Shown: one piece after another, positions 1 through 11,566 of the stretch
Layout: each line of letters starts with the position of its first letter
Numbering within the stretch: position 1 is the first letter of the stretch
Source: Physcomitrium patens
Lineage: Eukaryota > Streptophyta > Bryopsida > Funariales > Funariaceae
Assembly (NCBI RefSeq): GCF_000002425.4
Contig: NC_037253.1
Coordinates: forward strand, 13,260,627-13,324,626
DNA length: 64,000 bases
Reading direction: 5' to 3'
The notes under the pieces: model-generated
What the model saw: only the letters and a program-made list of their open reading frames with translations
Told to the model about the DNA's origin: nothing
The model's database searches: none
Program-made: the position numbers and the translations under genes

Positions 1-1
1 A

Positions 2-1471
2 GACATTGATGATGTCGGATTGAAATTCTATTCAATATCAAATCTCAACAGAGAAGACAAGCTATTTCTTGAAGAATCTTATGAAGGAGAATTATTGGAT
101 ATTGGTCATTATTTGAATACCTTGTCTAAGCAGGGGAATTGGTCTACAGAAAAATTCAAACAAATAAGAAAAAAAGCATATGGATTTTTACTTCGAGATG
201 GATTCTTATGGAAGAGACCGAAGAAAGGAATTGGGATGCCACAACGAGTGATAGGCAAAAGGGAAGAAAAACTAAAATTATTAAAGGAGTTTCATGATAG
301 TTTATGGGCAGGGCATAGAGGAATCTGGGCTACTTTTGCTAAACTCAAGGAACGATATTGGTGGAAAAATATGTATCGAGATGTGCTCTCATTTGTAGAG
401 TCATGTGAAATCTGTCAATCGTATTCTAATATCCGACATCGAGATGGTCTTCATCCTACGTATCCTCTGGCTATTCATTTTAAATGGGTTGTTGATTTGG
501 TTATTATGCCGGTTGGGTTATGGCAGATGAGATATTTGGTTTTAGCTCATGAAGATTTATCAAATCAAGTAGAAGGAAGAGCATTGAGGACAAAATCTAC
601 AGAGGGGATTTGTAGGTTTTTGCTTGAAGATGTCATTTGCCGTTATGGGTGCGTAGGAAAAATCACTACAGATCGTGGAGAATTAGATGCACAAGAAGCT
701 CGTAAGTTCTTTGAAAAATGTGGAGTTAAACTATCACTGACTATTGCTTATAATCCGGAAGGGAATGCAAAAAGTGAATGCGGTCACCCGCCGATTATGA
801 AAGCGTTGGTTAAAGCTTGTAATGAAAAAGTTAAAGAGTGGCCACGGCTTTTGTCATTTGCATTATGGGATAATCGAACAACACATAGTTCGGTGACAGG
901 ATATATGCCAGTAGAACTTATGACAGGTCAAAAACTAATTATGCCGATTGAAGAAAAGGTACTTACTTGGAGTATGCTACCATGGAAAGATGGATTGACA
1001 AGAGAAGAACTTCTGGCTATTAGGATTCGACAATTGGAGCAAAGAACGGAAGATGTTCAGATAGCATTGGAAAGGTTAAAAAGAGCAAGGTTACAAAACA
1101 AGGCGCGATTCGATAAGGTACATCGATTGAGACCAAAAGCAATCGAGGAAGGTGACTGGGTACTTGTTTATGACAATAGTCTGGATAATCAACATAGTAC
1201 TTTGCGGAAATTTTCAAAACGTTGGTTTGGACCATATGTTGTAACAACTGTTCATGATAATGCGACTTACTCATTACGGGAGTTAGATGGTACAAAATTG
1301 AAAATACCAACTGCAGGGAAGCGAGTAAAAATATTTAAACGAAGACCCGCAGAGATGAATATGGAAGACCTTAATGAAGGTACAGAGATTCCGCAGCAAG
1401 AAGATGAAAGTGATATGGATAATGAAGGTGACGAAGACGAACTGGACAAAGACATAGGGGATATATTCTGA
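2..1471 (+). CDS. Ty3/gypsy integrase (C-terminal part of pol, 5' partial)
   Basis: The frame is open from the window edge to a TGA at 1469-1471, so there is no true start here. In order it shows the H2C2 zinc-binding module of retroviral-type integrases (His at nt 293 and 314, Cys-x2-Cys from nt 404), then the catalytic core. The core has Asp at nt 494, Asp in the motif TTDRG at nt 671, and Glu at nt 776; the last two are 35 residues apart, so the DDE triad is complete. A GPY/F-type module (WFGPY) follows near nt 1225. The tail is rich in Asp and Glu and has no chromodomain. Integrases of this family insert element cDNA into chromosomes. No stop or frameshift is seen over 489 codons, which suggests a young or recently active copy. 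Function is by family; activity is not shown. Confidence 0.9.
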   Translation, partial: DIDDVGLKFYSISNLNREDKLFLEESYEGELLDIGHYLNTLSKQGNWSTEKFKQIRKKAYGFLLRDGFLWKRPKKGIGMPQRVIGKREEKLKLLKEFHDSLWAGHRGIWATFAKLKERYWWKNMYRDVLSFVESCEICQSYSNIRHRDGLHPTYPLAIHFKWVVDLVIMPVGLWQMRYLVLAHEDLSNQVEGRALRTKSTEGICRFLLEDVICRYGCVGKITTDRGELDAQEARKFFEKCGVKLSLTIAYNPEGNAKSECGHPPIMKALVKACNEKVKEWPRLLSFALWDNRTTHSSVTGYMPVELMTGQKLIMPIEEKVLTWSMLPWKDGLTREELLAIRIRQLEQRTEDVQIALERLKRARLQNKARFDKVHRLRPKAIEEGDWVLVYDNSLDNQHSTLRKFSKRWFGPYVVTTVHDNATYSLRELDGTKLKIPTAGKRVKIFKRRPAEMNMEDLNEGTEIPQQEDESDMDNEGDEDELDKDIGDIF

Positions 1472-1519
1472 ATCAAACAGCAATTGGATAAATTGGTGCA
1501 TACCGGAGGATGCACAGGT

Positions 1520-1533
1520 TTAGAGGGGGTGGA
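1520..1533 (+). promoter_or_regulatory. Polypurine tract of element A
   Basis: A purine-rich run containing GAGGGGG directly precedes the LTR, where plus-strand priming occurs in LTR retrotransposons. Position and composition are the only evidence. Confidence 0.6.
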
Positions 1534-2662
1534 TGTCGTGTTGTAACATGAGTATACAGTGAAAATAAAAAAAGAAGGGGAATTTTATTAATATTCAGTT
1601 ACCTCGAATATTGGGAGCATCGACCAACTCCAGCGCAAATACTGAGTGGTCAGGTTCAGTCACCCCGTTACAGTCAGCCGGGGCATACTGAAATGCTCCA
1701 TTCGATTCTAATAACGGGAGTTAGCAGGAAGAGAAGGACCAATTCACACGACGGGTTTGAAGAGCCAATTGGATCCAATTTCGAGAATCCAATCCGGGTC
1801 CTCTTACGCAATATGAGACCTGTATTGGTGGGGCAACCCAATGCAGTCTAGTTATGAGAAAATCCGGGTCTTACTACGGGCCTCAGCTAGTCTGACGCGA
1901 AGACCAATTTGACCCAATTACGCGAGCATCCAGGTTACTACGGACATCTTACCCAATATGGGACCTGAATTGGTCGGGCGACTCAATGTGGTCCCGATTA
2001 CGGGGTTTCGATTTTGTTTCGGGCTGTCCTGTTCTCTGTGCCATTTCAAAGAACGTTGTTTACGGTAAATGGATCTCTTAAAAGTAAAAACGGAGGAGAA
2101 AGCTCTGACGGCGGGAGCCAATTCCGGATCTAAGATGGAAGATTGAAGAAATTCAGAGGATAAGGTTAGGGGAGAATATAGTTTTAGGGAGGGAGGTTTT
2201 TTTCGGGGGAATCGGGGGGGGGGAGCTAGTTTTTCAAGCTTTTGCAAGGTTACCAGTTCGGGTTTCATTGGAGGTTTTTGAAGATCAAGAGAATTAGAGA
2301 GAGGAGCTTCATGCTTCGGGTCGGGGAAGGAAAGACATAGAATTTGGATTTTTCTTCTTCGTAGAGTTTTGGGAAGACTGAGGCAATCGCTGCTGAAGTC
2401 AGTGTTGTAATGGTGAATCGGGATTTTTAAATGAAGTGGGTTTGAATACTCTTGACTGTTTTGTAAAATCGAGTTACGTTTGTGATTGAAGGATTAAAAG
2501 GGTGTCTATAGGATTGAGTATGCGGAGTGAATGAAATTTATTGGATTAATCTAACAAGACAGTCGGTGGATACAAGATCGTAAGTACCAAGGGGTATTGA
2601 AGATTAACAGTTTGGGTTGTTCGGGGTTCTCTGTAACGTCTAGAGACCTACCGGCTGGGGCA
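1534..2662 (+). repeat. 3' LTR of family A (copy A1)
   Basis: It starts TGTCGTGTTG right after the purine tract. The left boundary is supported by the copy at 51432, which starts with the same ten bases. The right boundary (about 2662, before an A-run) is approximate. Inside are degenerate internal repeats built on 'cccaat ... gggacctgaattggt'. Near 1670-1720 it retains a roughly 50-bp remnant of a gag zinc-knuckle segment that is much longer in the other two LTR copies. Confidence 0.75.
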
Positions 2663-2869
2663 AAAAAAAAAAAGACTTCGACAAGCAGTCGAAGAGCATC
2701 CGTATAGATTTATGGTACATTATTGTAGTCGTTTATATTCCAGCAGTCAAAAACTGATAGACTGCTTGACTATCGGCGAATCTCCCTACTACCTTCTACA
2801 GCCAGACGCCCGACACGTTCTTGAGCAGGAAAGCACGTAATATGACAGTGCTTCCTCAAAATTCTTGTC
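2663..2869. other. Spacer between two inverted family-A LTRs
   Basis: A 12-A run is followed by a 7-bp hairpin (2676-2694, arms CTTCGAC/GTCGAAG). The rest is unassigned, more GC-rich than its surroundings, with no ORF I can support. It may include the true LTR ends of one or both neighbours. Confidence 0.4.
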
Positions 2870-3638
2870 TTTAAGACGATCTTTCCACGAAAAGGACGTT
2901 TCTTCCGAAACGGCATAGAAAACTGAACAGCTTGAAATGGAACTGAAGCCTCCGTATTTGGGACCTAATTGAGTTGTCCAATCAAGTCACGTTTCATATT
3001 GGATAAGAGGTCCATACCAAGATCTGAATAGGATGTCCCTAAAATTGGGTCAAATTGGCCCTTCACATCAGACTCACCCGAATATTGAATTGGTCCTTTC
3101 TCATTTTACCGACTCTTGGTAAGAATGGCTTGGACTCATCTCTTTTCGATTTATTGTAGAATCTTGAGGACCTTGATTAATTTCTTGAATTTTTTTTTAG
3201 CTTTGGATCTATTGATCCAGCTTATTGAAATTAAACGGAGCATTACATTACTGATAAGTGCGCCTTGTTTGCTTGCAATTCCTACACACTGATGCATAAT
3301 CATCACTGGCTTTGAAATTGAAACATTCGTTGGCATAATGTCCACCTGTCCACCACAAAAATGAGGAAGTGATCTTCTTGCACCTCCATCATGCATATTG
3401 GGTGTCTCCACCGATATATACCTAGTAGGCTAGTTCCATATACAGTTGAAAAATAATCCTGATTATCTCGTTGATACGAAGGGTACTTAGTTCGATGACG
3501 CCGGTGGGGTGACATTAATTGACCCTCAATATTGGCACTGGAATTAGCCACTGTTTCTAACATCCAAGATAAATAAATATTAATAATATCTTTTGTATTT
3601 ATATTTTCACCATATAATTATCTTACAATATGACAACA
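2870..3638 (-). repeat. Partial LTR of family A, inverted (copy A3), with gag-derived segment
   Basis: On the minus strand it starts at 3638 with TGTTGTCATATTG and runs parallel to the LTR copy at 51432 for about 770 bp. It includes the embedded gag zinc-knuckle stretch (about 3200-3480), which has frameshifts. Similarity fades near 2870. Its 5' end abuts a family-B chromodomain fragment at 3639, so it inserted into or recombined with that element. Confidence 0.7.
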
Positions 3639-3813
3639 TACATAGGAGGTAGTAAAGAATCTTATAAATGCTGGAAAGGTGATAGAGGTTTTTCATTGAT
3701 GACATCCATCAAAATCAAGATGAAGAATAATAAGTCTTTGCTATAAAAGAAACAAGGCCCTAAAAAGATTACATTGTATCTTCTATTTTTTTTGTAGCTG
3801 TGATGTTGAAAAG

Positions 3814-4237
3814 ATGGAGAACTAACAACTAGCAAATTCAACTCTAGAGCTTTCATTTGCAAACTTATCAAATGAGATACTTATAATTATAACAACCTTA
3901 AAAATAATTAAATCAAAATGAAGATCCTCAAGAACATCATGTCCTTTCTTGAATAGCCAATGAAATACAACGTGTTTGATATCATGACCTTAAAAGAGAC
4001 TCTTGATGTTCGGTGATTTTATTAGAGGTAGGAACAATTCCTGATGGTGTTCCAAATATTTTATTTGAAAAAAGTTACGTTGGCCTCAACAATGACCAAA
4101 TAATAGGATAGTCTTCTTACTCTGCTATGGGACACTATTGATGGCTGAGAGGGTTTATCAACTATCTTCAAAGATAATAAAGATTGAAATATGTGGCAAA
4201 TATAATTTGTTGAATCTTGGATTTCTTCAATACATGA
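3814..4237 (+). pseudogene. Third ORF of family B (orf3), decayed
   Basis: Collinear with the orf3 of B1 (15313-15735) and B3 (45293-45715). It begins ATGGAGAAC and ends about 25 bp before the purine tract. The fourth codon is a stop and further stops and small indels follow, so no product is expected. It is the only old family-B copy here that reads uninterrupted through the site near 3970-3990 where three other copies are broken. Confidence 0.6.
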
Positions 4238-4278
4238 AGACCGCTCTTTGTGGAATTCGTATCTAAAAAAAGAGGTAA

Positions 4279-4779
4279 TGTCACACACATATATATGTAA
4301 ACCAATAATTACCTATATGATTTAGATAGTAGTAGATATAAATATATCAATTTCATAACATCTTCCATAGAAGCTTCCTCAAAGCTTCATAGATGCTGCT
4401 TTGACTTTATGGGTGTCTTTAATTAATTTTTTAGATTATAAATATAATTAACAAGTTGGCCATGTGCCACATATATTGGTAGCTTGAAGAACAAGCTTAT
4501 AATGTAGCCCTTACGTAGAAAACTTACCTTGTAAGCTAACGCATGTGTCCTACAAAGTTAATACATATTAGAGGTCCTATAGAATATTGCCATATAGCTC
4601 CTAGTTAGATAGTATATATAGAAGCAAGAGTGAAGTCTTATTTATTCTTATCAATTTTTTTTTTGCTTGTACTCTAGATTTTAGAGTCTCTAATTTCCTT
4701 GTCATTTGGCAATAGCTATTTCAGTTTATTTTTAATATATATAATATTTTAATTCTATTTTTCCACTTTACCTTTGACA
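4279..4779 (+). repeat. LTR of family B (B0 3' LTR)
   Basis: It starts TGTCACAC after the purine tract and ends TTGACA, matching the TGTCA...TGACA ends of other family-B LTRs. It is about 60 bp shorter than the 562-bp form through deletion in the U5 side. A TATA box and the GACAAGAGTGAAG-type arm are recognisable near 4610-4640. Confidence 0.75.
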
Positions 4780-4829
4780 CAAATTTTTCAAGTTTATACA
4801 TCTTCTTCTAGTTCATGTCTTTGAGACTT

Positions 4830-5275
4830 TGTAGAATATATGCCTTAGCTTACAAGGCAAGTTTTATATGTGTCGGCCACATATTTTGCTTGTTCTTTGA
4901 CCTACTAATATAAGTGGAACATGGAAAAATTAATGACTATATTTTTAATCTAAAAAGTCAATTATAGACACCTATAAAGTTAAAGTAGCATCTATAAAGC
5001 TTCTATAGAAGATATTATGGAATTAACTTATTTTTACGTAATTTTCTCTATTCATATAGATAATTATTGATTTACATGTGTATGTTTGTGATATTACCTC
5101 CTGTTCAAGGGACAAGTTCTATGAGGAGCCATCATCAAATATTGAAGAAATTAAAGATACAACAAATTATATTTGCCACGTATTTAGATCTTTATTCTCT
5201 TTCAAGATAGTTGATAAAGCCTCTCAACTATCAACAACGTCCCATACCATGTGTCAGGGATATGAACTAAAAGAT
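4830..5275 (-). mobile_element. Family B fragment: U3 part of an LTR plus orf3 end
   Basis: On the minus strand, 5275-5094 matches the end of orf3 and the purine tract. From 5093 down to about 4830 it matches the U3 half of the family-B LTR. Both ends are broken and the sequence is strongly diverged. Confidence 0.6.
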
Positions 5276-5298
5276 GATGCATAAACCAATGAAATCCA

Positions 5299-5575
5299 TG
5301 TCAAAGAAAAAGATAAAATAAAAATAAAAAAGTATGTATATTAAAAGAAATTAAAAATGCTTATTGCTACTAGCCAAGTAAACTTGAGACTCTTGAAATT
5401 AGACTAGAAGCAAAAAAAGAGTTGACAAGAGTGAAGAGGGCTTCAGTCTTGTTTCTATATATATATACTATGTAACTAGGGGCTATGTAGTGATAATCTA
5501 TAGGACCTCCAATATGAGTTGATTTTATAGAATACATGCCTTGACTTATAAGACAAGTTTTTTTATGTGTGGTGT
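5299..5575 (-). repeat. Family B LTR fragment (U5 and promoter half)
   Basis: It begins TGTCAAAG (the RC of the LTR end), includes the hairpin/promoter region (TTGACAAGAGTGAAG near 5422) and a TATA-like tract, and breaks off at about 5575 inside U3. Confidence 0.65.
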
Positions 5576-6812
5576 GAGTGGAAATTTCACTCCCCAGCCT
5601 CAATTACAAGATGGCCTCAATTAAGAATTACTTATAATTGGTGATGTGAAGTGAAGTAAGTAATTGGAAAAAGACCAAGGAGGAATAACCACAATATAAG
5701 TAAAAGAGATGAAATGAAGTAATCACAACATCCAAAACGAAGTCACAGTCCGTTCACTGGATTTTTCATCCAATAAAAAGTAAAATTAAAAAATAAAAAT
5801 AAATTTTTAGATAGATAATTTTTTAATCTTTCCATTGACATAAAAATCATATAATTCCAAGTTACTATGAGTAAGTTATGATAGATTAAAGATAGAATGT
5901 AAATAATAAAAAAGTTAAGTGAATAATTTTTACCTCAAGGATAACTTGCTTAAGAAATCAGGAGTTCGAGCCTCACCAAGGCTCATAAGTAGTGTATATC
6001 CCCCCCCCTCAAGAGGCCTTGAGGCCTTAGTCTTATCTTCCTACCTATACCCAAGGTGCTACAACCCATATAGGAATTGTGCACCTCTCTTCCTACAAGG
6101 ATTACACTAGCTGCTGGTCCTCCTATTTTCTACTAGTAAAACTACTTTTTTTGCATTTTTGACTACACCATGGTGTTCAAAACACCCTATTAGCTTAGAA
6201 ACCTTGCATAGTCTTCAAATCTTGCTTCATTTCTTCATAATGGCTCTCAAGCTGATAAAACTCAATTTTACCAAAATCTTGAAATTTTCTCTAAAAATTC
6301 ATAAAAAATTCTAAATAATTTTAAAATAAATTATAAAAAATCCTATAATGTTTTTATAATACTGATATTTATATGATACTATATTTTCCTATCTTGGTGA
6401 TTTTTTATAGTAATAAAATCAATTTTAATCTACTATAAATCATATTTTTTATATAATTAATTAAAAAGACATGAAGCTCTTTTTCATGCTTCTTCTAACT
6501 ACTAACTAATCATTGATAGGATTTCATAAGTAATATATGTAGATAGGAGCCAATGAAGTTATTGGTTTCAATAACTAACTCTTAATACTTAAAAATAAAA
6601 AAAATACTAAACTAACTAAGATAATTACCTCCAAGACTTACTAAGACTCCATTTTTATAAATTTTCTTTTAATAATACTTTTGCAACTTATAATTACTTC
6701 TAAATTATAATAAATACTCCAATAGTTAAAACAAAACTCTCTACTCTTAACATTTAAATAATTGAATGATTTAAAACTATGTTTTTAATTAATCCACTAA
6801 TTAAGATCAATT
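5576..6812. other. AT-rich intergenic stretch without a supported gene
   Basis: No family I recognise. An isolated GC-richer island at about 5940-6115 contains a B-box-like AGTTCGAGCC (5963-5972) and a C-run. It could be a SINE or tRNA-derived relic, but no A box, poly-A tail or second copy was seen. Confidence 0.4.
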
Positions 6813-7068
6813 TGTGGGACTCACATGTGGGCCACATAATTAGCTTGGTTTTCAAGCTAACAACATGTATAGCACATGGCCAACTTTTTGACCATATTTT
6901 AAACTCAAAAATTAATTAAAGACACTTATAAAGTCAAAGCAACATCTATAAAGCTTCTAAGAAGCTTCCATAGAAGATATTATAGAATTAACTTACTTTT
7001 ACCTACTTCTACTTACTTCTATCTATTTATATAGGTAATAACTAGCTTACATGTATATGTCCATGATA
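6813..7068 (-). repeat. 3' LTR fragment of B5 (U3 half)
   Basis: It matches the U3 half of the family-B LTR; the LTR start (TATCATGGACATA) is at 7068. The U5 half is missing. Confidence 0.65.
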
Positions 7069-7222
7069 CTAGGATAAAAAGACTGTCAAGTTATTTGATT
7101 ATTATTAAGGCTTTTATAACTTCCTTCAAATAAAATATTTGGAACATCGTCAAGAATTGTTCCTACCTCTAATAAAATCAACAAACATTGGGAGTTCTTT
7201 CCAAGGTCATGATACCAAATGC

Positions 7223-8849
7223 ATTTTTGCATGGCATGGTTTTCTATCTAGAAATATATTGGGTACCTTATTGTAGAGAGTTTACTTTTTACTTATTGGC
7301 CAAGCTCCAAAAAGTTATTTAATCTTTAATATAAAAGATAAATAAATACTACAATATCAAAAAGATATTGTATTAGTAAAAATTTTTATATTTAAGAAGA
7401 TTTTTACAAAAGGCTTTTAATAATATCTAAAAATTTCTTAATATTCTAGGTTATACCGAATCAAAACTAATCATTTGCTAATAAGTTGGATTTTCAATCA
7501 TTCTAAAGAAAATCCATAACTCCTCTCAAAAACTCATCTTTATATCAAAATTTAACCATAGCTCTATATTTCCATCTTCAACATGTACATAAATTCTTGA
7601 CTTCCAAAAAACATCTTTACTTTGTATAAAATGCTCAAATTGTAATAAAATCCCTTCAAAACAAAATTTTTCTTCAAAAGATTTTTTCTTCTTGAACTTT
7701 AAAAATTCATATCTCTTGATCTAATCCTTCATTTTTTGTCAAATTTACAGATAATATAGAATTTATCTTTAAGTATTACTACAAAAAAATTCAATCTGAA
7801 ATTTGCTACCGATTGTTTGGCATCTTAAACGTCCTAGCAAATGCTTCAAATCCTAATTCACAAGCATTGGAGTAATATTTTCTTCATATCTCACAAATTC
7901 AAAACCCAAATGCCACAAAACTTATGTATAAAATTTAATAATATAAAAATATACATTCTTAGAAAGTTTTAATGAAAATCTTGTCAAATTACACAAGGCA
8001 TAGTTCAAAATACAACCACTTGTAATTTGGATCACTTACTACTTTTTAAATTCAAAGCATTGTCTTCAACTTCCAATATCACTTTTATTTCAACTTTGAA
8101 TTCATCAAGCAATATACAAAACAGTGTAGTCAAAAAAATAATATCTCTAATCTAATCATCAATCCTCTGTTGCTTTTTGTATGTATACGTTATATCCAAA
8201 AGAATGATAATAGATACAAAACCAACACCTTGACTTTAAGTACCTATATTTCCTTTATAAAAATTCGAAATGACTCAAAATTTGTACCAAAACCATAGCC
8301 AAAAACTTAAACTTACTGATTTTAACCTTTGATGTTTGAATCCCTCTGAAAGACTAATCCTAATCTCTAAAATGGCCTCAGACAGCCTCCTTAAAGTCCA
8401 TTGGTCATGAATTTTGACCAATGGGAATGGAGATTTATATCATCTATCTCCATTCATTCATATGCATGTCTTAACTACCTTTTTTGCTACCAAAACTCCT
8501 CTTCAATTCCTTTTTATACAAGTTTTATATATTATATGCCTTGAACACTAAATTAAAGAATCAAAATAAAAATTTAAGGGTCACCAATGTCTAACAAAGG
8601 TGAATCTAAGTATATAAAGTTAGTACACATAAAATCAACTTCAAATGTCACTATTAAAAGAAAATAAAGTTATACAAATTCTAATAGTAATCCTTTTAAA
8701 CAACCTCCTTTTAAAGTAGTAATTTAACCACATTCTACAATCAACTAAAATCCAATAATATGGCTCTCACTATGTTGCTAAATAAATTATGCATTAAATA
8801 TATAAACACATTATTTTCATATGGTAGCTGAGTCACAACATGATAGTGT
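7223..8849 (-). repeat. Solo-LTR-like element, family C (copy C1)
   Basis: About 1.6 kb inserted within the third ORF of B5. It is collinear with the two halves of copy C2 (13840-14709 and 21106-21574), so the boundaries come from comparison. Minus-strand ends resemble TGTCGTGTTG (here ACTATCATGTTG) and a copy of the other terminus. No coding capacity is recognised. It carries the uninterrupted version (around 8382-8386) of the site into which B1 jumped in C2. Confidence 0.6.
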
Positions 8850-10389
8850 TATAACTTGCCATCTATTCAAAGAAGAACATATCATTCTTGATTATCTTTA
8901 TCTCGATTGTGTCATCTTGAAGGAAGTCACAATCGCAATGTCTTGTTTATCAAGTCAAGAAATGAAGGTTCTTGAGTAGAATCTACTAATTATTAGTTTT
9001 CTATTTCTTTAATACTACAAAAACTATAAATGAAGATAGAAGGTAGAATGCAATCTTTCCTGGACCTTATTTCTTTTATAACAAAGACTTATTATTCTTC
9101 ATCTTAATTTCAATGGATGTCATCCACAAAAAAACCTCCATTGCCTTTCTAACATTTGCAAGATTTTTTACTAGTTCCTATGTATATTTACTACTATCCC
9201 ATCCATAATATATGGATAAAATATCCTAATTTATTTCATGCCGCCTTGGATCTAAAACTTCTTCTATTTTGAACACTTCATTATTGTCCATTTTTATATA
9301 AAGAGGTGGAGCTTATCTTTTTCTTGAGATATTCACAATCTTGTATGGTTCAAGAAGAGATACTTAGAAGATAGGATATATTTTCATTACTTCCAATAGA
9401 TATAATCCATAAGCAATTTGATTGATTTGTCTACAAATAGAAAAAGGTCCAAGCCTACAATAGTCCAACTTATCACAAAGATGAGTAGTCTTGATATTAT
9501 GATAAAGTAATCATATCTTGTCACCTACATTGAATTGTAGTTGTTCCTTTCGATAAGCATCTGCATTGATCTTTTATTGTTCTTGAGCTTCATTTAATTG
9601 CACCTTCATTGTTGCATATAGCTTTGACAAATGATTAGCCAAACCTTTTGCTGTAAGATTGTCAACTTTTGAAAACTCAAAAGTATCAAGTCGTACATGG
9701 TAATCATAATTATCAAAGAAAGGTGTTAGTTGCATAGAAGAATGCATTGTAATATTATAAGCAAACTCTGCCAATGGCAAGATGGTTCTTCAATTGTCTT
9801 GTTGATAATTAATGGCATACTTTAAATATTGCTTCAAAACTTGGTTTACGTGCTCTCTTTGTCTATCAATTTGAAGATGAAAGGCCAAAAAATGCTTTAT
9901 TTCCAACTTTAGAATCTTAAAAAGAATTTTTCAAAATCTTGATACAAATTGAGTCTCCATATCTGATATAATATCTTTCAATAATCTATGATATCATTAA
10001 ATATTATCAAGGAAAAACTTGGCAATTTCTTTATCTATGATAGATTTTATATATGGTACAAAATGTGTCATCTTGGTAAAATGATCTACTATCATGAATA
10101 TAATATAGGTTATTATTTCTATGTGAAAGATTTCATGAGTAACATCTCCAAAAGATAAGGGAGGACCATCTACGACTTCCACATGAATAGGTTTAGTTTT
10201 CTTTATTAAAAATATATTAAGTCTTTTAGCAAATTCTTCATCTAAGAAACACATTGAAGCTGTTGAATCTAATAAGGTAGAGGCTTTATAATGTATAGGT
10301 TCTAAAATAATATTTAATATAAAATAAGGAGAGGGTTTTGAGAAGAAGATAGAACCTTCATTAAATATTGTATAAGGTTCTACCCACAC
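8850..10389 (-). pseudogene. pol of B5: protease joined to integrase and chromodomain (RT/RNase H deleted)
   Basis: The upstream part is an aspartic protease (motif LLDSTAS, where the Gly of DSG is changed to Thr), followed by 'HIEI' at about 10115. The frame then passes directly into the integrase core (IVDHFTKMTHF). Roughly 2 kb encoding reverse transcriptase, RNase H and the integrase zinc domain are absent, yet the frame stays open over 130 codons. Further down lie the integrase C-terminal region (9574-9780, PLAEFAYN motif) and a decayed chromodomain (about 9200-9330). The start of orf3 follows at about 8990-8850. Not functional. Confidence 0.75.
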
Positions 10390-11228
10390 AGGTTTTATTA
10401 TAGTTGAATAAACTTATTTTTTAATATATTATCTTCTTTGACATTTATATTCTTTATTTTATAATTATATCACTTTTTTAGATAATGTTGAATAGTATGT
10501 TTAGGTACTCTAGAATATAAGCACAATGCTTCCTAATGACAATGAGTCTTTTCTTGCTCAATAAGAAGTTTGAAACGTATCACATCAATCTTTATATCCT
10601 CTACTTCTAAATACATGTATTGAAGAGGAGTTAATATTGTCATTGAATTATAGTAATCTTGAAGTCTATTTGTTTAAATCTTAGATCAAAATTCAAAAAA
10701 TCAAATGTCACACTTTACAACAAAGTCAATTGCTTAACTCAATGTTTGAGGTAAGTTGAGTATCAATTTCTTTATCTCATATTGTAATCCATAGAAAAAT
10801 TGGATAAGCAATGCAGCATCATTCCACTTGATATCAGTTATAAGTTGGCAAAATTATGAAGCAAAAAATCTTTCAGATTGATTGCCTTGTTATAAAATAT
10901 GGATCTTGTTAGTTGTAACACAAATTTGATCATGTTATCCATATATGGATCAAAACTCAACTAAAAAAGCCTCCAACTTATCTAATATTAGATCTTATTA
11001 TTCAAAAAAAGATGAAAATTATAATAATGTTGAACATGAAAGAAGTGTACCAATGAATCTAATTTGTGATCTTGGAATTAGATAGATTTGGAATTGAGTT
11101 TAATCACAAGTTGTATTTGATTGATAAATCATCAAAACTTAAATCTTGTATCATCAAACTTCTCAAGCAAGGTAACTCTTGATTTTCTAATACTCGAAGG
11201 ATATATTTCACCATAGGATAAGGGACAT
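10390..11228 (-). pseudogene. gag of B5, C-terminal three quarters
   Basis: Collinear with the gag of B1 (19324-20331), including a degraded CCHC zinc knuckle near 10480-10530. Stops and indels are frequent. The N-terminal part lies on the far side of the copia insert at 23058-23226. Confidence 0.65.
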
Positions 11229-11233
11229 GATTG

Positions 11234-11536
11234 TATTGAAGAAAAGAAGTCTAAAAGCTACAAACATTTAGCATCCACAAGGATTGTAGTCTATGAGAAG
11301 TGTGGAAAAAGATAATTATTACTTCCAATACTCTTTACTTATAGGTGGTGGTTTGTTCACCAATAAGGTAACTTCCATGCATTTGATATTACATCCATTT
11401 CAGCCTCATCCAACTAATCCCTTGGTACCACTACAACAACTTACTTTAACTCTTTGTTGCCTTTTTACTATTAGCAATATACTATGCTTAATCTCTATGT
11501 AGTTGTAACTAAGGAAGTACTTGCGGATCTTCATCA
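11234..11536 (-). repeat. 3' LTR of copia E1
   Basis: 303 bp, same length as the 5' copy and clearly homologous, with many C/T and A/G differences. On the minus strand it starts TGATGAAGAT right after a purine-rich AAAGTGGAAG tract (11537-11546). Confidence 0.8.
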
Positions 11537-11566
11537 CTTCCACTTTGTTAATTTTCAAATGGCTTT

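Larger units (their letters stand above)
1..2662 (+). mobile_element. Ty3/gypsy element, family A, 3' portion
   Basis: The left window edge cuts this element. What remains is the last part of pol (integrase), a short untranslated stretch, a purine-rich tract and one LTR. The pol frame is open and the integrase active-site residues are present, so this is the least decayed coding sequence among the elements here. The integrase is unlike that of families B and D: it has no chromodomain and ends in an acidic tail. Two further LTR copies of this family lie at 2870-3638 (minus) and 51432-52763 (plus). The 5' LTR, gag, protease and reverse transcriptase would lie outside the window. Confidence 0.85.
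3639..4779 (+). mobile_element. Family B (Tcn1-like) 3' fragment, copy B0
   Basis: It carries the last codons of a family-B pol (chromodomain tail, about 3640-3730), a decayed third ORF, a purine tract (4265-4278) and a 3' LTR. Everything upstream was lost at the junction with the inverted family-A LTR at 3638/3639. Confidence 0.7.

Noticed and set aside
1020-2268. Minus-strand open frames at 1020-1515 and 1918-2268
   Set aside because: The first group is antisense to the integrase; the second lies within an LTR and has no recognisable protein content.
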